64,000 nt of DNA from Gammaproteobacteria bacterium (lineage in GTDB: Bacteria > Pseudomonadota > Gammaproteobacteria > Steroidobacterales > GCA-2729495): NCBI GenBank assembly GCA_015709695.1, contig CP054183.1, positions 62,001-126,000 on the forward strand, written 5' to 3'. Shown piece after piece: positions 36,016 through 46,961 of this stretch (the first letter of the stretch is position 1; each line of letters starts with the position of its first letter). A program made the translations under genes and the position numbers. The notes beneath the pieces were generated by a model. That model saw only the letters and a program-made list of their open reading frames with translations. It did no database searches and was not told the origin of the DNA.

Positions 36016-36951
36016 GTGACCAAGGTCTCGACCATGAAGCCGTTCGCGCCGGGGGACATCTTCCTGGGATGCACCTACCTGAACGACCCCCAGGATGACC
36101 ATGCCGGCGAAGGGCGCATCCTGCAGTTCGATCGCGACCTGGTACCCAGGGGGACCCTGTACACCGAAGGCACGACGCACCTGGTGATCAACCTCGGCTT
36201 TGGCCCCGACGGCACGCTGTGGGCCTTCGATCCGTTCGCGCGCTGCGTGGTACGCGTGGGGCGCGACGGGCGGCAGCTGCCCGCCTTCGATACCGGCGGT
36301 CGTGCCTGGGGCAATGTGGCGTTCGGCCCCGATGGCAGCATCTACCTCGGCGAGTACCTCAAGGGCAACCGTCCCTACAAGGGTGGCGACATGCGGCTGC
36401 TGCCCGGCACCGGCGTGGTGGGCCATGGCCGCATCCAGAAGCGTGGCGCGGATCTGTCGGTGATCGCGGAATTCGACAACGAGACCGCCGTGTCGCCCAC
36501 CGGCTTCCACGGCGTCACCCACACGGCCATGCATCCGGGCGGGCGCATCCTCAGCTACATCACCGACCTCGGCATGCGCGTGATGCGCTTCGACGTGGTC
36601 GCCGGCCGCCAGCTGCCGGACCTGGTGGCTTATCCCGGCGGCGCCGAGTACGCCCGCAAGTGGACCACCGGCGTCGCCTACCTGGGCGACGGCACGCTGC
36701 TGCTCCTGCGCGGCAGCTTCATCGATTTCGTCGACGAGGCCGGCAGGACCCTGCGCAGCATCCAGCTGGACGAGTATGGCTACGCCATGATCCGCGTTTG
36801 CCGGGACGAACGCTTTGCGCTGGTGGCGAACATCTTCACCGGCGTCATGTCGCGTGTGGACCTGCAGGAAGGCCGCATCCGCGGCCAGATCGACACCGGT
36901 TTCGCCAAGCCCTTCCGCAGCCTCGCCGGGGTCGCCGAGTTCCCCGGCTGA
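36016..36951 (+). CDS. Beta-propeller (SMP-30/NHL-like) protein of the amidoligase cluster
   Basis: A 311-residue protein with repeated blade-like segments (NLGFGPDGTLWAFDPFARCVVRV, NVAFGPDGSIYLGEYL, HTAMHPGGRILSYITDLG). No signal peptide is seen, so it is probably cytoplasmic. Propellers of this type act as lactonases or binding scaffolds; which applies is not readable. GTG 36016 follows GGGGAGAA; ATG 36034 is an alternative. It lies 26 bases before the C39-like gene and probably heads the operon. Confidence 0.82.
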   Translation: MTKVSTMKPFAPGDIFLGCTYLNDPQDDHAGEGRILQFDRDLVPRGTLYTEGTTHLVINLGFGPDGTLWAFDPFARCVVRVGRDGRQLPAFDTGGRAWGNVAFGPDGSIYLGEYLKGNRPYKGGDMRLLPGTGVVGHGRIQKRGADLSVIAEFDNETAVSPTGFHGVTHTAMHPGGRILSYITDLGMRVMRFDVVAGRQLPDLVAYPGGAEYARKWTTGVAYLGDGTLLLLRGSFIDFVDEAGRTLRSIQLDEYGYAMIRVCRDERFALVANIFTGVMSRVDLQEGRIRGQIDTGFAKPFRSLAGVAEFPG

Positions 36952-36977
36952 GGCCGCGCGGACCGGGGGGAGGCGCC

Positions 36978-37703
36978 ATGCACCAGCGGCTGCGATTCCA
37001 GATTGCCGCGCAGCCCGATGAAGTCACCTGCGGGCCGACCTGCCTGCACGGCATCTACCGCTACCTCGGCGACGACATCGGCCTCGAGGACGTCATCGGC
37101 GGCGTCGACATGCTCGGCAGCGGCGGTGGCACGCTGGACGTCTTCCTGGCCAACCATGCCCTGGCACGCGGTTACCGCGTCACGCTGTACACCTACAACC
37201 TGCGGCTGTTCGATCCCACCTGGGCCCTGCTGCCGGTCGGCGACCTGATGGCCAGGCTGCAGGCCCAGGCAGCCGCCAAGGATGACGCCAAGCTGAAGCT
37301 CGCCAGCAGCGGCTATATTCGCTTCCTCGAACTCGGCGGCAAGCTGCGTTTCGAGGACCTGCGTCCCGCGCTGCTGCGACGCTTCCTCGGCCGTGGCGTG
37401 CCGGTGATGACCGGGCTCTCGGCCACCTACCTCTACCAGGCCCGGCGCGAGATTCCGGAGACTTGCGTGGCCGACGACGTGCGTGGCCAGCCCGCCGGGC
37501 ATTTCGTCGTGCTGTCGGGTTATGATCGCGCCACCCGGCTGGTCGATGTCGCCGATCCCTACGAATGGAATCCCATCAGCGGCCAGCGCTACTACTCGGT
37601 AGACCTCCATCGGCTCATCAACGCCGTGCTCCTCGGCAGCCTGACCTATGACGCCAACCTGCTCGTGATCGAGGTGCCGAGGCGCCGTCGATGGCTACGC
37701 TGA
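36978..37703 (+). CDS. C39-like cysteine peptidase
   Basis: A 241-residue papain-fold peptidase of the C39 type. The triad is visible: C18 in EVTCGPTCLHGIYRYLG, H175 in PAGHFVVLSGYD and D193 in VADPYEWNP. C39 domains usually cut leader peptides after double glycine during bacteriocin export, but this is a free-standing soluble form. GGGGGGAGG precedes the ATG. Its 3' end overlaps the ATP-grasp gene by 13 bases, so they are translationally coupled. It may process or hydrolyse the product of the ligases. Confidence 0.86.
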   Translation: MHQRLRFQIAAQPDEVTCGPTCLHGIYRYLGDDIGLEDVIGGVDMLGSGGGTLDVFLANHALARGYRVTLYTYNLRLFDPTWALLPVGDLMARLQAQAAAKDDAKLKLASSGYIRFLELGGKLRFEDLRPALLRRFLGRGVPVMTGLSATYLYQARREIPETCVADDVRGQPAGHFVVLSGYDRATRLVDVADPYEWNPISGQRYYSVDLHRLINAVLLGSLTYDANLLVIEVPRRRRWLR

Positions 37704-39151
37704 TCGTGGTGGACGAGCCGCGGGACTGGCCCCTGCAGATCCCGTCGGCCGAGGTGGTGGCGGCGCGCAGCTACCTGACCGAGGCGCGTTTCAGCGCCCT
37801 GCGGCGCCCGCGCGTGTACAACCTCTGCGAGTCCTACGCCTACCAGGCGAGCGGCTACTACGTCTCGCTGCTGGCGGCTGCCCGCGGCCACCGCCCGCTG
37901 CCCGACGTGCTGACCATGCAGGACATCAAGTCCCCGGCGCTGATCCGGCCCACCGAGGAACTCGAGGAGCTGATGCAGCGCTCGCTCCAGGACATGGCCG
38001 AGGAGCGCTTCGAGCTCAGCGTCTACTTCGGCCACCATCCGGAGTCGAGGTTCCAGCGCCTCGCCCAGGCGCTGTTCAACCTGTTCCCGGTGCCGCTGCT
38101 CAAGGCGAGCTTCCTCAGGCGCCCGAAATGGCGCCTGCAGGGCCTGCGGCCGATTCCGGTGGGCGACATCCCGGCCGGGCAGCGCGAGTTCCTCCGCGGC
38201 GCCATCGAGCAGCACTTCGCGCGGCGCATGCCGGCGCCGAAGGCGCCGGCGGTGCGCCATGAGCTGGCCATCCTCGTCAACCCTGCCGACCGGTCGCCAC
38301 CCTCGGATCCGCCGGCGCTGCGGCGCTTCGAGCGCGCCGCCGAAGCCCACGGCTTCGAGGTCGAGATCATCGGCCCCGACGACTTCGGCCGGCTCGCCGA
38401 GTTCGATGCGCTGTTCATCCGCGAGACCACCCAGGTCAACCACCACACCTACCGCTTCGCCAGCCGGGCACGTGCCGAGGGGCTCATCGTCATCGATGAC
38501 CCGGACTCCATCGTGCGCTGCGCCAACAAGGTGTACCTGGCCGAGCTCATGACCCGCCTCGGCATCCCGACGCCGCGGACCGTCATTGCCCATCGCAACA
38601 ACGTCGAGCGCGTGGCCAGCGAACTCGGCCTGCCCTGCGTGCTCAAGCAGCCGGACAGCAGCTTCTCCCAGGGCGTGGTGAAGGTGCAGGATGCGGGCGA
38701 ACTGCGCGCAGCGCTGCGCCAGCTGCTCGAGCGCAGCGATCTGGTGGTGGCCCAGGAGTTCGTGCCCACCTCCTTCGACTGGCGCGTTGGCGTGCTCGAT
38801 CGCCGGCCACTCTACGTCTGCCGCTATTTCATGGCGCGCAACCACTGGCAGATCTACAAGCAGCAGGCCGGCGGCAAGCTGACCGGCGGGCGCTGGGAAA
38901 CGCTGCGGGTGGAGGAGGCGCCGGCCGGGGTGGTGGAGCTCGGCCTGCGCGCGGCCAATGCCATCGGCGACGGCTTCTATGGCGTCGACATCAAGGAGAT
39001 CGGCGGGCGCCATGTGGTGATGGAGGTCAACGACAACCCCAGCGTCGAGCGCGGCGTCGAGGACCAGGCACTCGGCGATGCGCTGTACGAGCGGGTGATG
39101 CAGGTGTTCCGCGCGCGGCTCGAGGCGGCCCGCGGCGGCAACGGCCGCTGA
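37691..39151 (+). CDS. RimK-like ATP-grasp ligase with N-terminal RLAN-type domain
   Basis: A 486-residue protein. Residues 1-160 form the alpha/beta domain found at the N-terminus of certain RimK-like ligases (PRVYNLCESYAYQASGYYVSLLAAARGHRPLP). Residues 195-480 are a RimK-type ATP-grasp: NKVYLAELMTRLGIPTPRT, LPCVLKQPDSSFSQGVVKV, QEFVPTSFDWRVGVLD and the metal-binding VVMEVNDNPSVERG. Such enzymes form an amide between an acyl-phosphate carboxylate and an amine, often adding amino acids. Substrates unknown. Confidence 0.88.
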   Translation: MATLIVVDEPRDWPLQIPSAEVVAARSYLTEARFSALRRPRVYNLCESYAYQASGYYVSLLAAARGHRPLPDVLTMQDIKSPALIRPTEELEELMQRSLQDMAEERFELSVYFGHHPESRFQRLAQALFNLFPVPLLKASFLRRPKWRLQGLRPIPVGDIPAGQREFLRGAIEQHFARRMPAPKAPAVRHELAILVNPADRSPPSDPPALRRFERAAEAHGFEVEIIGPDDFGRLAEFDALFIRETTQVNHHTYRFASRARAEGLIVIDDPDSIVRCANKVYLAELMTRLGIPTPRTVIAHRNNVERVASELGLPCVLKQPDSSFSQGVVKVQDAGELRAALRQLLERSDLVVAQEFVPTSFDWRVGVLDRRPLYVCRYFMARNHWQIYKQQAGGKLTGGRWETLRVEEAPAGVVELGLRAANAIGDGFYGVDIKEIGGRHVVMEVNDNPSVERGVEDQALGDALYERVMQVFRARLEAARGGNGR

Positions 39152-39159
39152 GTCCGGCC

Positions 39160-40375
<1,216 letters not shown>

Positions 40376-40398
<23 letters not shown>

Positions 40399-41098
40399 GC
40401 CGGCGCCGCGCACGGCGCTGCGGCTGCTGTTGAGCTGCGAGCACGGCGGCAACCGCGTGCCGGTGCCGTACCGTCGGCTCTTTGCAGGCCGGCAGCGGCT
40501 GCTCGCCTCGCACCGCGGCCTGGACATCGGCGCGCTGGCGGCGGCACGCGCATTGCAGCGGCGGCTCGACGCGCCGCTGGTCGCGGCGACCGTGACCCGG
40601 CTGCTGGTCGACCTCAACCGCTCCATCGGCCATCCGGCGCTGTTCTCCGGGCCATCCCGGCGCCTGGCCGCGGAGGAGCGCGAGCGGGTGCTCGCACGCC
40701 ACTATCATCCGTATCGCCGGCTGCTGCGCGCCTGGGTCGCCAGCCACCTCGACCGCGGCGAGCAGGTGCTGCACCTGTCGGTGCACTCCTTCACGCCGGT
40801 CCTCGATGGCCAGCGGCGCAATGCCGACGTGGGCCTGCTCTATGACCCGGCGCGTGCGGAGGAGGCGGCGTTCTGCCGTGAGTGGCAGTCGCGGATGGCG
40901 GTGTGCGCCCCCGACTGGAAGCTGCGGCGCAACTACCCGTACCGGGGTACCGCCGACGGCCTGGTGGTGGCGCTGCGCCGCCATTTCGCCGCGCAGCCCT
41001 ACCTCGGCATCGAGCTGGAACTCAACCAGGCTCGTTTGAAGGCCCCTGCGGTGGCGGCCGCGCTGCTGGCGGACCTGGCCGCGACCCTGCCGTCCTGA
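40376..41098 (+). CDS. N-formylglutamate amidohydrolase-like protein
   Basis: A 240-residue zinc-hydrolase-fold protein. LLLSCEHGGNRVP, RLLVDLNRS, HLSVHSFTP and RNADVGLLYDP are the family motifs with the likely metal and catalytic His/Glu. It overlaps the GCS2 gene by 23 bases, so translation is coupled. In the usual pathway this family deformylates histidine-degradation products, but no hut gene is here; a role in hydrolysing an amide in this cluster is inferred. Confidence 0.85.
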
Positions 41099-41175
41099 GC
41101 GCATGGGCTTGCTATAGTCCGCCATCGGGCGGTGGCGGGCGCCAGCGCCGGTCGGGCATCGCGGGGGAGCAGACC

Positions 41176-42243
41176 ATGATCAGGAATCACAAGGCATTTC
41201 CATCGCTGGCCCTGGTGCTGGCCGGCCTCGTCATGGCGGGTCCCGTGCGGGCGGCGGGAGACGTCAACTTCCAGCCCGATCCGCTCGAGCCGGGTCGCCA
41301 TCCGATGATCCCCCACGACCACGGCCCGGAGGCCACCGCCGAGTTGCGTGCCAACATCCCGGTGTTCGCGACCATGCCCGACAACGTGCTGCACATGATC
41401 ATGAACAGCATGCGGGCCGACTACGCCTGGTACATCAGCCCGGCACAGGTCCGGGGCAAGGTGGGCCTGCTGGTGCTCAACCACGGGGTCAGCGAGCCTT
41501 CGGACCAGACCTTCCGCTCGCGGCTGGAACCGCTGGCGGCGCGGCAGCCGACGGCGATTGCCTTCGGCATGGCCATGACGACCAGCCAGGCGCTGCAGCA
41601 GGCCGCCGATGAACTCAACGCCGCGGGCGTGGAGACCATCGTCGCGGTGGACTACGGCACCAGCGATTACCGCTCGTTGCGCCGGCAGTGGCAGTACATC
41701 CTCGGCCTGCGCGGGCAGGCGGCGTATGCGAAGGTGCCGCAGGTGACCAGCAAGGCGCCGATGCTCATGACCGGCTCGGTCAATGACAGCCCGCTGGTCG
41801 GGCAGATCCTGCTGGACCATGCCCGCGAGCTGAGCCGGGACGAAGCGAAGGAGGCGGTGGTGATCATCGCCCACGGACCGGAGGACAATGCCGACAACGA
41901 GCGCGACCTGGTCGAGCTGCGCAAGCTCGCCGCCTGGCTGAAGCAGCAGAGCCGGTTCGCCAGCGTCGAGGCCCTCAACATCCAGGACGATGCGCCGCCG
42001 CCGGTGCGCGCCGCCAACGCCAGGGCCTTCCGGGCGAAGGTGAGCGAGGCGCGCGTGCGGGGCGAGGACGTGATCGTGGTGCCCTACGTGATCAATGTCG
42101 CAGGCGTGCAGCCGAAGCTGCAGAAGGACCTGGCGGGGCTCGACTTCCGCTTCCAGGAGAAGGGCATCTCCGAGCACCCGAACTTCCTCAGGTGGATCGA
42201 CCAGGCGGTGGCGGATACCCTGGCCCGGCCGGCTCCGCACTGA
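41176..42243 (+). CDS. Secreted CbiX/SirB-like chelatase domain protein
   Basis: A 355-residue protein with a signal peptide (to about residue 27, VRAAG) followed by two chelatase-like halves: KVGLLVLNHGVSEPSDQ and EAVVIIAHGPEDNADNERD, each with the His-Gly of CbiX-type metal-ion chelatases. CbiX and SirB insert cobalt or iron in the cytoplasm, so an exported copy is unusual; a periplasmic CbiK is known in Desulfovibrio. TATAGT at 41113-41118 is a likely -10. The true ligand may be a metal or tetrapyrrole. Confidence 0.82.
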   Translation: MIRNHKAFPSLALVLAGLVMAGPVRAAGDVNFQPDPLEPGRHPMIPHDHGPEATAELRANIPVFATMPDNVLHMIMNSMRADYAWYISPAQVRGKVGLLVLNHGVSEPSDQTFRSRLEPLAARQPTAIAFGMAMTTSQALQQAADELNAAGVETIVAVDYGTSDYRSLRRQWQYILGLRGQAAYAKVPQVTSKAPMLMTGSVNDSPLVGQILLDHARELSRDEAKEAVVIIAHGPEDNADNERDLVELRKLAAWLKQQSRFASVEALNIQDDAPPPVRAANARAFRAKVSEARVRGEDVIVVPYVINVAGVQPKLQKDLAGLDFRFQEKGISEHPNFLRWIDQAVADTLARPAPH

Positions 42244-42258
42244 GCGCGGCTGGCGGGC

Positions 42259-42414
42259 TCAGGCAGGCGGCGGCTGCCGTCGCCGGCGGATGAGTTCGCT
42301 GAGCACGGGCCACAGCGGCAGCAGCACGCCCAGGAGTATCAGGCTCCAGTGGGTGACGAGGCCGAGCAGTATCAGGAAGATGCTGGCGGCGATGGCGACT
42401 GACCAGCTGCCCAT
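42259..42414 (-). CDS. 51-residue two-helix membrane micro-protein
   Basis: From ATG 42414 the minus strand encodes 51 residues beginning MGSWSVAIAASIFLILLGLV: a hydrophobic helix, a short turn, a second hydrophobic stretch (SLILLGVLLPLWPVL), then RRRRQPPPA. It lies 53 bases downstream of the ABC exporter on the same strand and is probably its operon partner. Its composition and basic tail suggest a genuine inner-membrane peptide with the C-terminus in the cytoplasm. Function unknown. Confidence 0.6.
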   Translation of the reverse strand: MGSWSVAIAASIFLILLGLVTHWSLILLGVLLPLWPVLSELIRRRRQPPPA

Positions 42415-42467
42415 GCGGCGAGTCTAGGCGGCGACGGCCCGGGGCGCCAGCGGCCGCATGGCCGCGG

Positions 42468-44279
42468 TCAGGCCGTGGCGGCCGCGGCGGGTGGCGCGTC
42501 GGGCGCGCCGAACTGCAGTTCGGCCAGCCGCGCATACAGCGGCGCGCGTGCCACCAGCTCATCGTGCGTGCCGATGTCGACGATGCGCCCGCGATCCATC
42601 ACCACGATCCTGTCCGCCTTGAGCACGGTGGCAAGGCGATGGGCGATGATGATGGTGGTGCGGTTCTCCATCAGCTGGTCGAGCGCCTGCTGGACCAGCC
42701 GCTCGTTCTCCGAGTCGAGCGCGCTGGTGGCCTCGTCGAGCAACAGGATCGGCGGGTTCTTGAGGATCGCCCGGGCGATGGCCAGCCGCTGGCGCTGGCC
42801 GCCGGAGAGCCGCATGCCGCGTTCCCCGAGGAAGGTGTCGAAGCCCTGGGGCAGCTCGCGGAGGAAACCGGCGGCGACCGCCGAGCGCGCTGCCGCCTCC
42901 ACCTCGGCATCGGTTGCCGAGGCACGTCCGAAGCGGATGTTCTCGCGGGCGGTGTCGCCGAAGATCATGGTCTCCTGGGGCACCAGGCCGATACGCGCAC
43001 GCAGCTCGGCCGGATCCGCGCTGGCGATGTCCACGCCATCGACGACGATGCGTCCCGCCTGCGGGTCGTAGAAACGCAGCAGCAGCTGGAAGGTGGTGCT
43101 CTTGCCGGCCCCTGAGGGGCCGACGAAGGCCACGCGCTCGCCGGGCCGGATCTCCAGGCTGAAGCCGTCGAGCGCCCTCTGCTCCCGGCGCGAGGGGTAG
43201 CTGAAGCCCACGCCCTCGAAGCGGATGTGGCCGCGTCCCGGCGCCGGCATGGCGACCGGCTGCGGGGCCAGGTGTACCGCCGGCCTGGCGTCGAGGAGCT
43301 CCACCATGCGCTCCGTGGCGCCGGAAGCGCGCTGCACCTCGCCCCACATTTCCGTGAGGGTACCTGCCGACGTGGCGGTGAACATGGCGTAGAGCAGGAA
43401 CTGCGCCAGCTCGCCGTAGCTCATGCCGCCGGCGAGCACGGTGCGCGCGCCGACCCAGACGACGAAGGTGATGCCGCCGAACACCGCGACGAAGGTGACG
43501 AAGGTCATCACTGCCCGTACCCGGGTGCGGTCGATGGCCGTCGCGAAGCTCGATTCGACCGCTGCATGGAAGCGGCGTGTGAGCATCGGTTCGGCGGTGA
43601 AGGCCTGCACGATCTGCACGGCATTCAGCGACTCGCTGGCGAGCGCGCTGGTGTCGGCAATGCGGTCCTGGGAGGCGCGGGACAGGGCGCGCACCCTGCG
43701 GCCGATGAGGATCACCGGCGCCATGACCGCGGGGATGAACAGCACGATCACGCCCATCAGCCGGATGTTGGTGATGGCCAGCATCACCAGCGCGCCGGGC
43801 AGCTGTACCAGCGAACGCAGCACCATGGAGAAGTTCACGCCGGCGATGGACTGGATCAGGGTGGTGTCCGCGGTGAGCCGCGACAGCACTTCGCCGGTGC
43901 GCGTCACCTCGAAGAAGGCCGGGTCGAGGCGGATCACGTGGGCGTAGATCCGGTCGCGGATGTCGGCGACCACCCGCTCGCCGATCCAGGCGAGCAGGTA
44001 GTAGCGCAGCGAGGCGAATGCGCAGAACAGCACCACCAGCGCCGCAAACCCCGTGAAATAGAGGTTGATGCGCTCGCCGCCGCCCGCGGAGAAGCCGTGG
44101 TCGATGACGTACTTGCCCGCCACCGGCAGCGCCAGCATCAGGCCGGAGGCGCTGAGCAGGGCGATGACGGCGAGCACCAGCGTGCCGCGGTAGGGCCGCA
44201 GGTACGGCAGCAGCGCCAGCAGCGGCCGCAGCGAGCGGCCCCTGGGGCGGTTGCGCGCTTCCTCCTCGGGGCCTGGCAT
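42468..44279 (-). CDS. MsbA-like ABC exporter (fused permease and ATPase)
   Basis: A 603-residue half-transporter. Six membrane segments occupy residues 30-320; the ATPase has Walker A GPSGAGKS, Q-loop VPQETMIFGD, signature LSGGQRQRLAIARA and Walker B ILLLDEAT. The family includes MsbA and other lipid or drug flippases; the substrate is not fixed by sequence. It lies in an apparent typA-DUF3088-ABC-micro-protein operon. Confidence 0.92.
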   Translation of the reverse strand: MPGPEEEARNRPRGRSLRPLLALLPYLRPYRGTLVLAVIALLSASGLMLALPVAGKYVIDHGFSAGGGERINLYFTGFAALVVLFCAFASLRYYLLAWIGERVVADIRDRIYAHVIRLDPAFFEVTRTGEVLSRLTADTTLIQSIAGVNFSMVLRSLVQLPGALVMLAITNIRLMGVIVLFIPAVMAPVILIGRRVRALSRASQDRIADTSALASESLNAVQIVQAFTAEPMLTRRFHAAVESSFATAIDRTRVRAVMTFVTFVAVFGGITFVVWVGARTVLAGGMSYGELAQFLLYAMFTATSAGTLTEMWGEVQRASGATERMVELLDARPAVHLAPQPVAMPAPGRGHIRFEGVGFSYPSRREQRALDGFSLEIRPGERVAFVGPSGAGKSTTFQLLLRFYDPQAGRIVVDGVDIASADPAELRARIGLVPQETMIFGDTARENIRFGRASATDAEVEAAARSAVAAGFLRELPQGFDTFLGERGMRLSGGQRQRLAIARAILKNPPILLLDEATSALDSENERLVQQALDQLMENRTTIIIAHRLATVLKADRIVVMDRGRIVDIGTHDELVARAPLYARLAELQFGAPDAPPAAAATA

Positions 44280-44315
44280 GCGATCAGGCCGGGCCTGGAG
44301 CCGGCTGCCCGGGCC

Positions 44316-44663
44316 TCAGGCCGCGTGGCCGATGCCGAAGCTGCCCGACAGGTAGCGGCGGATGTCGGCTTCGCGGGCGATGAAGCGGTGGCCCTGGGCC
44401 TCCTGCACCTCGATGCCGGCATCGAGCACGCGGCGGCCGTCGGCCAGCACCAGCACCGGGCAGCCCTGGTTGGCTTCGCCCAGCAGGGCGACGATGGCGG
44501 TGCGCGGCCGGGCGAAGTCCACGTAGTGCACGTCGATCTTGTGGCGCAGCTTCGGATAGTAGGAAAGCAGGCCCTCCACCAGCGCGCAATCGGGGCAATA
44601 GAAGGGCCCCTTGCCATCGTTGTGGAAGTCGGGCTTCAGCAGGAACAGCGTGTCCTTGGTCAT
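44316..44663 (-). CDS. DUF3088 thioredoxin-like protein
   Basis: A 115-residue glutaredoxin/thioredoxin-like protein. FYCPDCALVEGLL holds a CxxC-type site near the N-terminus, and GCPVLVLADG matches the cis-proline region. DUF3088 is uncharacterised; a redox or adaptor role is inferred. AGGAGG lies 9 bases before the ATG. It begins 17 bases after typA. Confidence 0.87.
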   Translation of the reverse strand: MTKDTLFLLKPDFHNDGKGPFYCPDCALVEGLLSYYPKLRHKIDVHYVDFARPRTAIVALLGEANQGCPVLVLADGRRVLDAGIEVQEAQGHRFIAREADIRRYLSGSFGIGHAA

Positions 44664-44680
44664 GCGGTCTTCCTCCTGTC

Positions 44681-46504
44681 TCAGGCCGGCAGGCGCGAGG
44701 CGCGCTTGCGGTCGCTCTCCGTGAGCAGTTTCTTGCGCAGACGGATGCTGCCGGGGGTGACTTCCACCAGCTCGTCGTCGTCGATGAACTCCAGCGCCTG
44801 CTCCAGCGAGAAGCGGATCGGCGGCGTCAGCAGGATGTTCTCGTCGGACCCGGCGGCGCGGATGTTGGTCAGCTGCTTGCCCTTGGTGGGATTCACCACC
44901 AGGTCATTGCCGCGGCTGTGGATGCCGACGAGCATGCCCTCGTATACGGGTTCGCCGTGGCCGATGAACAGGCGGCCGCGCTCCTGCAGGTTGAACAGCG
45001 AGTAGGCGAGCGCCTTGCCCGCCACGTTGGACACCAGCACGCCGTTGATGCGCTGGCCGATGGCGACCGGCACGCGCGGCGCGTAGCGGTCGAAGACATG
45101 GTAGATCAGCCCGGTGCCCGCGGTGGCCGTCAGGTACTCGGTGCGGAAGCCGATGAGTCCGCGCGCCGGGATGCGGTAGTCCAGCCGCAGCCGGCCGCGG
45201 CCGTCGGGCTGGGAGGCGAGCAGCTCCCCCTTGCGTTCGGCGATGCGGCTCATCACCGCGCCCTGGTGCTCCTCGGCGAAATCCACGGTGAGCTGTTCCC
45301 AGGGCTCGCAGCGCACCCCGTCGACGACGTGCTCGATGACCTCGGGCCGCGATACCGCCAGCTCGTAGCCTTCGCGGCGCATGTTCTCGATGAGCACCGA
45401 GAGGTGCAGCTCGCCGCGGCCGGAGACCTTGAACTTGTCGGCGTCCTCCGTTTCCTCCACCCGCAGCGCCACGTTGTGCAGCAGCTCCTGGTCGAGGCGC
45501 GCGCGGATCTGGCGGCTGGTGAGGTACTTGCCCTCGCGGCCGGCGAACGGCGACTTGTTCACCTGGAAGGTCATGCTGATGGTGGGTTCGTCCACCTGCA
45601 GCGGCGGCAGGCCCTCCGGCACGTTGCGGTCGCAGATGGTATCGGAGATGCGCAGCTCCTCCACGCCGCTGAAGGCGACGATGTCGCCCGCGGCGGCGGC
45701 CTGCACCGGCGTGCGCTTCAGGCCCATGAAGCCGTAGAGCTCGCCGAGGCGCGCCTGGCGCGTGCTGCCGTCGGCTGCCACCACGCTGATGGCGGTGTTG
45801 GGCGTGATGGTGCCGCGGGTCACGCGGCCGACGCCCAGCACGCCGACGTAGGAGTCGTAGCCGAGACTGGAGACCTGCAGCTGCAGCGGCCCGTCCACAT
45901 CCACCGCCGGCGGCGGCACATGCTCGACGATGGCCTCGAACAGCGCCGTCATGTCCCCGGTCCGCACATCGGCCCTGCGGCCGGCGTAGCCGTTGAGCGC
46001 CGAGGCGTAGATCACCGGGAAATCCAGCTGCTGGTCCGTGGCGCCGAGGCGGTCGAACAGGTCGAAGGTCTGGTCCAGAACCCAGTCGGGCCGGGCGCCG
46101 TCGCGGTCCACCTTGTTGATGACGACGATGGGCGTGAAGCCGCGGGCGAAGGCCTTCTGGGTGACGAAACGGGTCTGCGGCATGGGCCCGTCGACGGCAT
46201 CCACCAGCAGCAGCACGCTGTCCACCATGGACAGCACGCGCTCGACCTCGCCGCCGAAATCGGCGTGGCCCGGGGTGTCGACGATGTTGATGCGCCAGTC
46301 GCGCCAGCGGATGGCGGTGTTCTTGGCGAGGATGGTGATGCCGCGCTCGCGCTCCAGGTCATTGGAGTCCATGGCGCGCTCGGGCAGCACGAAGCGCTCG
46401 TCCAGCGTGCTCGACTGCTTGAGCAGCTGGTCCACGAGGGTGGTCTTGCCATGATCGACATGGGCGATGATGGCGATGTTGCGCAGGCGGCTGGCAGCAG
46501 ACAT
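44681..46504 (-). CDS. typA: Ribosome-associated GTPase TypA/BipA
   Basis: A 607-residue translational GTPase, the same length as E. coli BipA, which assists ribosome assembly at low temperature. G motifs are [21 protein letters not shown] and NKVDRDGA; the C-terminal domain has [17 protein letters not shown]. The start is ATG 46504; the upstream frame overlaps an opposite gene. TATAAT on the minus strand at 46536-46541 is a likely -10. Confidence 0.97.
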   Translation of the reverse strand: MSAASRLRNIAIIAHVDHGKTTLVDQLLKQSSTLDERFVLPERAMDSNDLERERGITILAKNTAIRWRDWRINIVDTPGHADFGGEVERVLSMVDSVLLLVDAVDGPMPQTRFVTQKAFARGFTPIVVINKVDRDGARPDWVLDQTFDLFDRLGATDQQLDFPVIYASALNGYAGRRADVRTGDMTALFEAIVEHVPPPAVDVDGPLQLQVSSLGYDSYVGVLGVGRVTRGTITPNTAISVVAADGSTRQARLGELYGFMGLKRTPVQAAAAGDIVAFSGVEELRISDTICDRNVPEGLPPLQVDEPTISMTFQVNKSPFAGREGKYLTSRQIRARLDQELLHNVALRVEETEDADKFKVSGRGELHLSVLIENMRREGYELAVSRPEVIEHVVDGVRCEPWEQLTVDFAEEHQGAVMSRIAERKGELLASQPDGRGRLRLDYRIPARGLIGFRTEYLTATAGTGLIYHVFDRYAPRVPVAIGQRINGVLVSNVAGKALAYSLFNLQERGRLFIGHGEPVYEGMLVGIHSRGNDLVVNPTKGKQLTNIRAAGSDENILLTPPIRFSLEQALEFIDDDELVEVTPGSIRLRKKLLTESDRKRASRLPA

Positions 46505-46608
46505 GTCACGGGTGCCGGGGCGGAGGAAGCGCGGCATTATAAGGGCCGCCTGCGGCCACCGCCCGGGAAATCCGCGGCCCCGGCCGCCGGGCGGGTCGGC
46601 CCGCTGGC

Positions 46609-46614
46609 TATAAT
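46609..46614 (+). promoter_or_regulatory. TATAAT element directly before the zinc-ribbon gene
   Basis: A consensus -10 hexamer ends 9 bases before the ATG at 46624. Transcription would then start about 2-4 bases from the start codon, giving an almost leaderless mRNA. No clear -35 is seen. Confidence 0.5.
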
Positions 46615-46623
46615 GCCGCCACC

Positions 46624-46944
46624 ATGAGCCACGACCTGGTCTGCTGGCACTGCGGGGCCTCGCTGGCGGCGCTGTCGCTGCCGCTGCGCCGCCTCGAGGA
46701 ATGTCCGGCCTGCCACGCCCAGCTGCACGTCTGCCGCATGTGCCGTTCCTGGGACCCGCGTATCCAGCGCAAGTGCCGCGAGGAGGACGCCGAAGAGGTA
46801 CGAAACAAGGAACAGGCGAATTTCTGCGACTATTTCCGGCCGCGCCCGGGCGCCTGGGATGCCGCCGGTTCAGCCGCCGAGGCGGCTGCCCGCGACCAGC
46901 TTGCCGCGTTGTTCGGCCGGCCCGGGGGAGGGAAGCCCGGGTGA
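46624..46944 (+). CDS. Small zinc-ribbon-type conserved protein
   Basis: A 106-residue protein with pairs of cysteines, CWHC, CPAC and CRMC, spaced like zinc ribbons, then a C-terminal CDYF motif. Homologous short proteins occur across gammaproteobacteria without known function. It is divergent from typA, and its stop overlaps an alternative GTG start of the next gene. Confidence 0.8.
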   Translation: MSHDLVCWHCGASLAALSLPLRRLEECPACHAQLHVCRMCRSWDPRIQRKCREEDAEEVRNKEQANFCDYFRPRPGAWDAAGSAAEAAARDQLAALFGRPGGGKPG

Positions 46945-46961
46945 ATCCACTGGAGGGCTCC

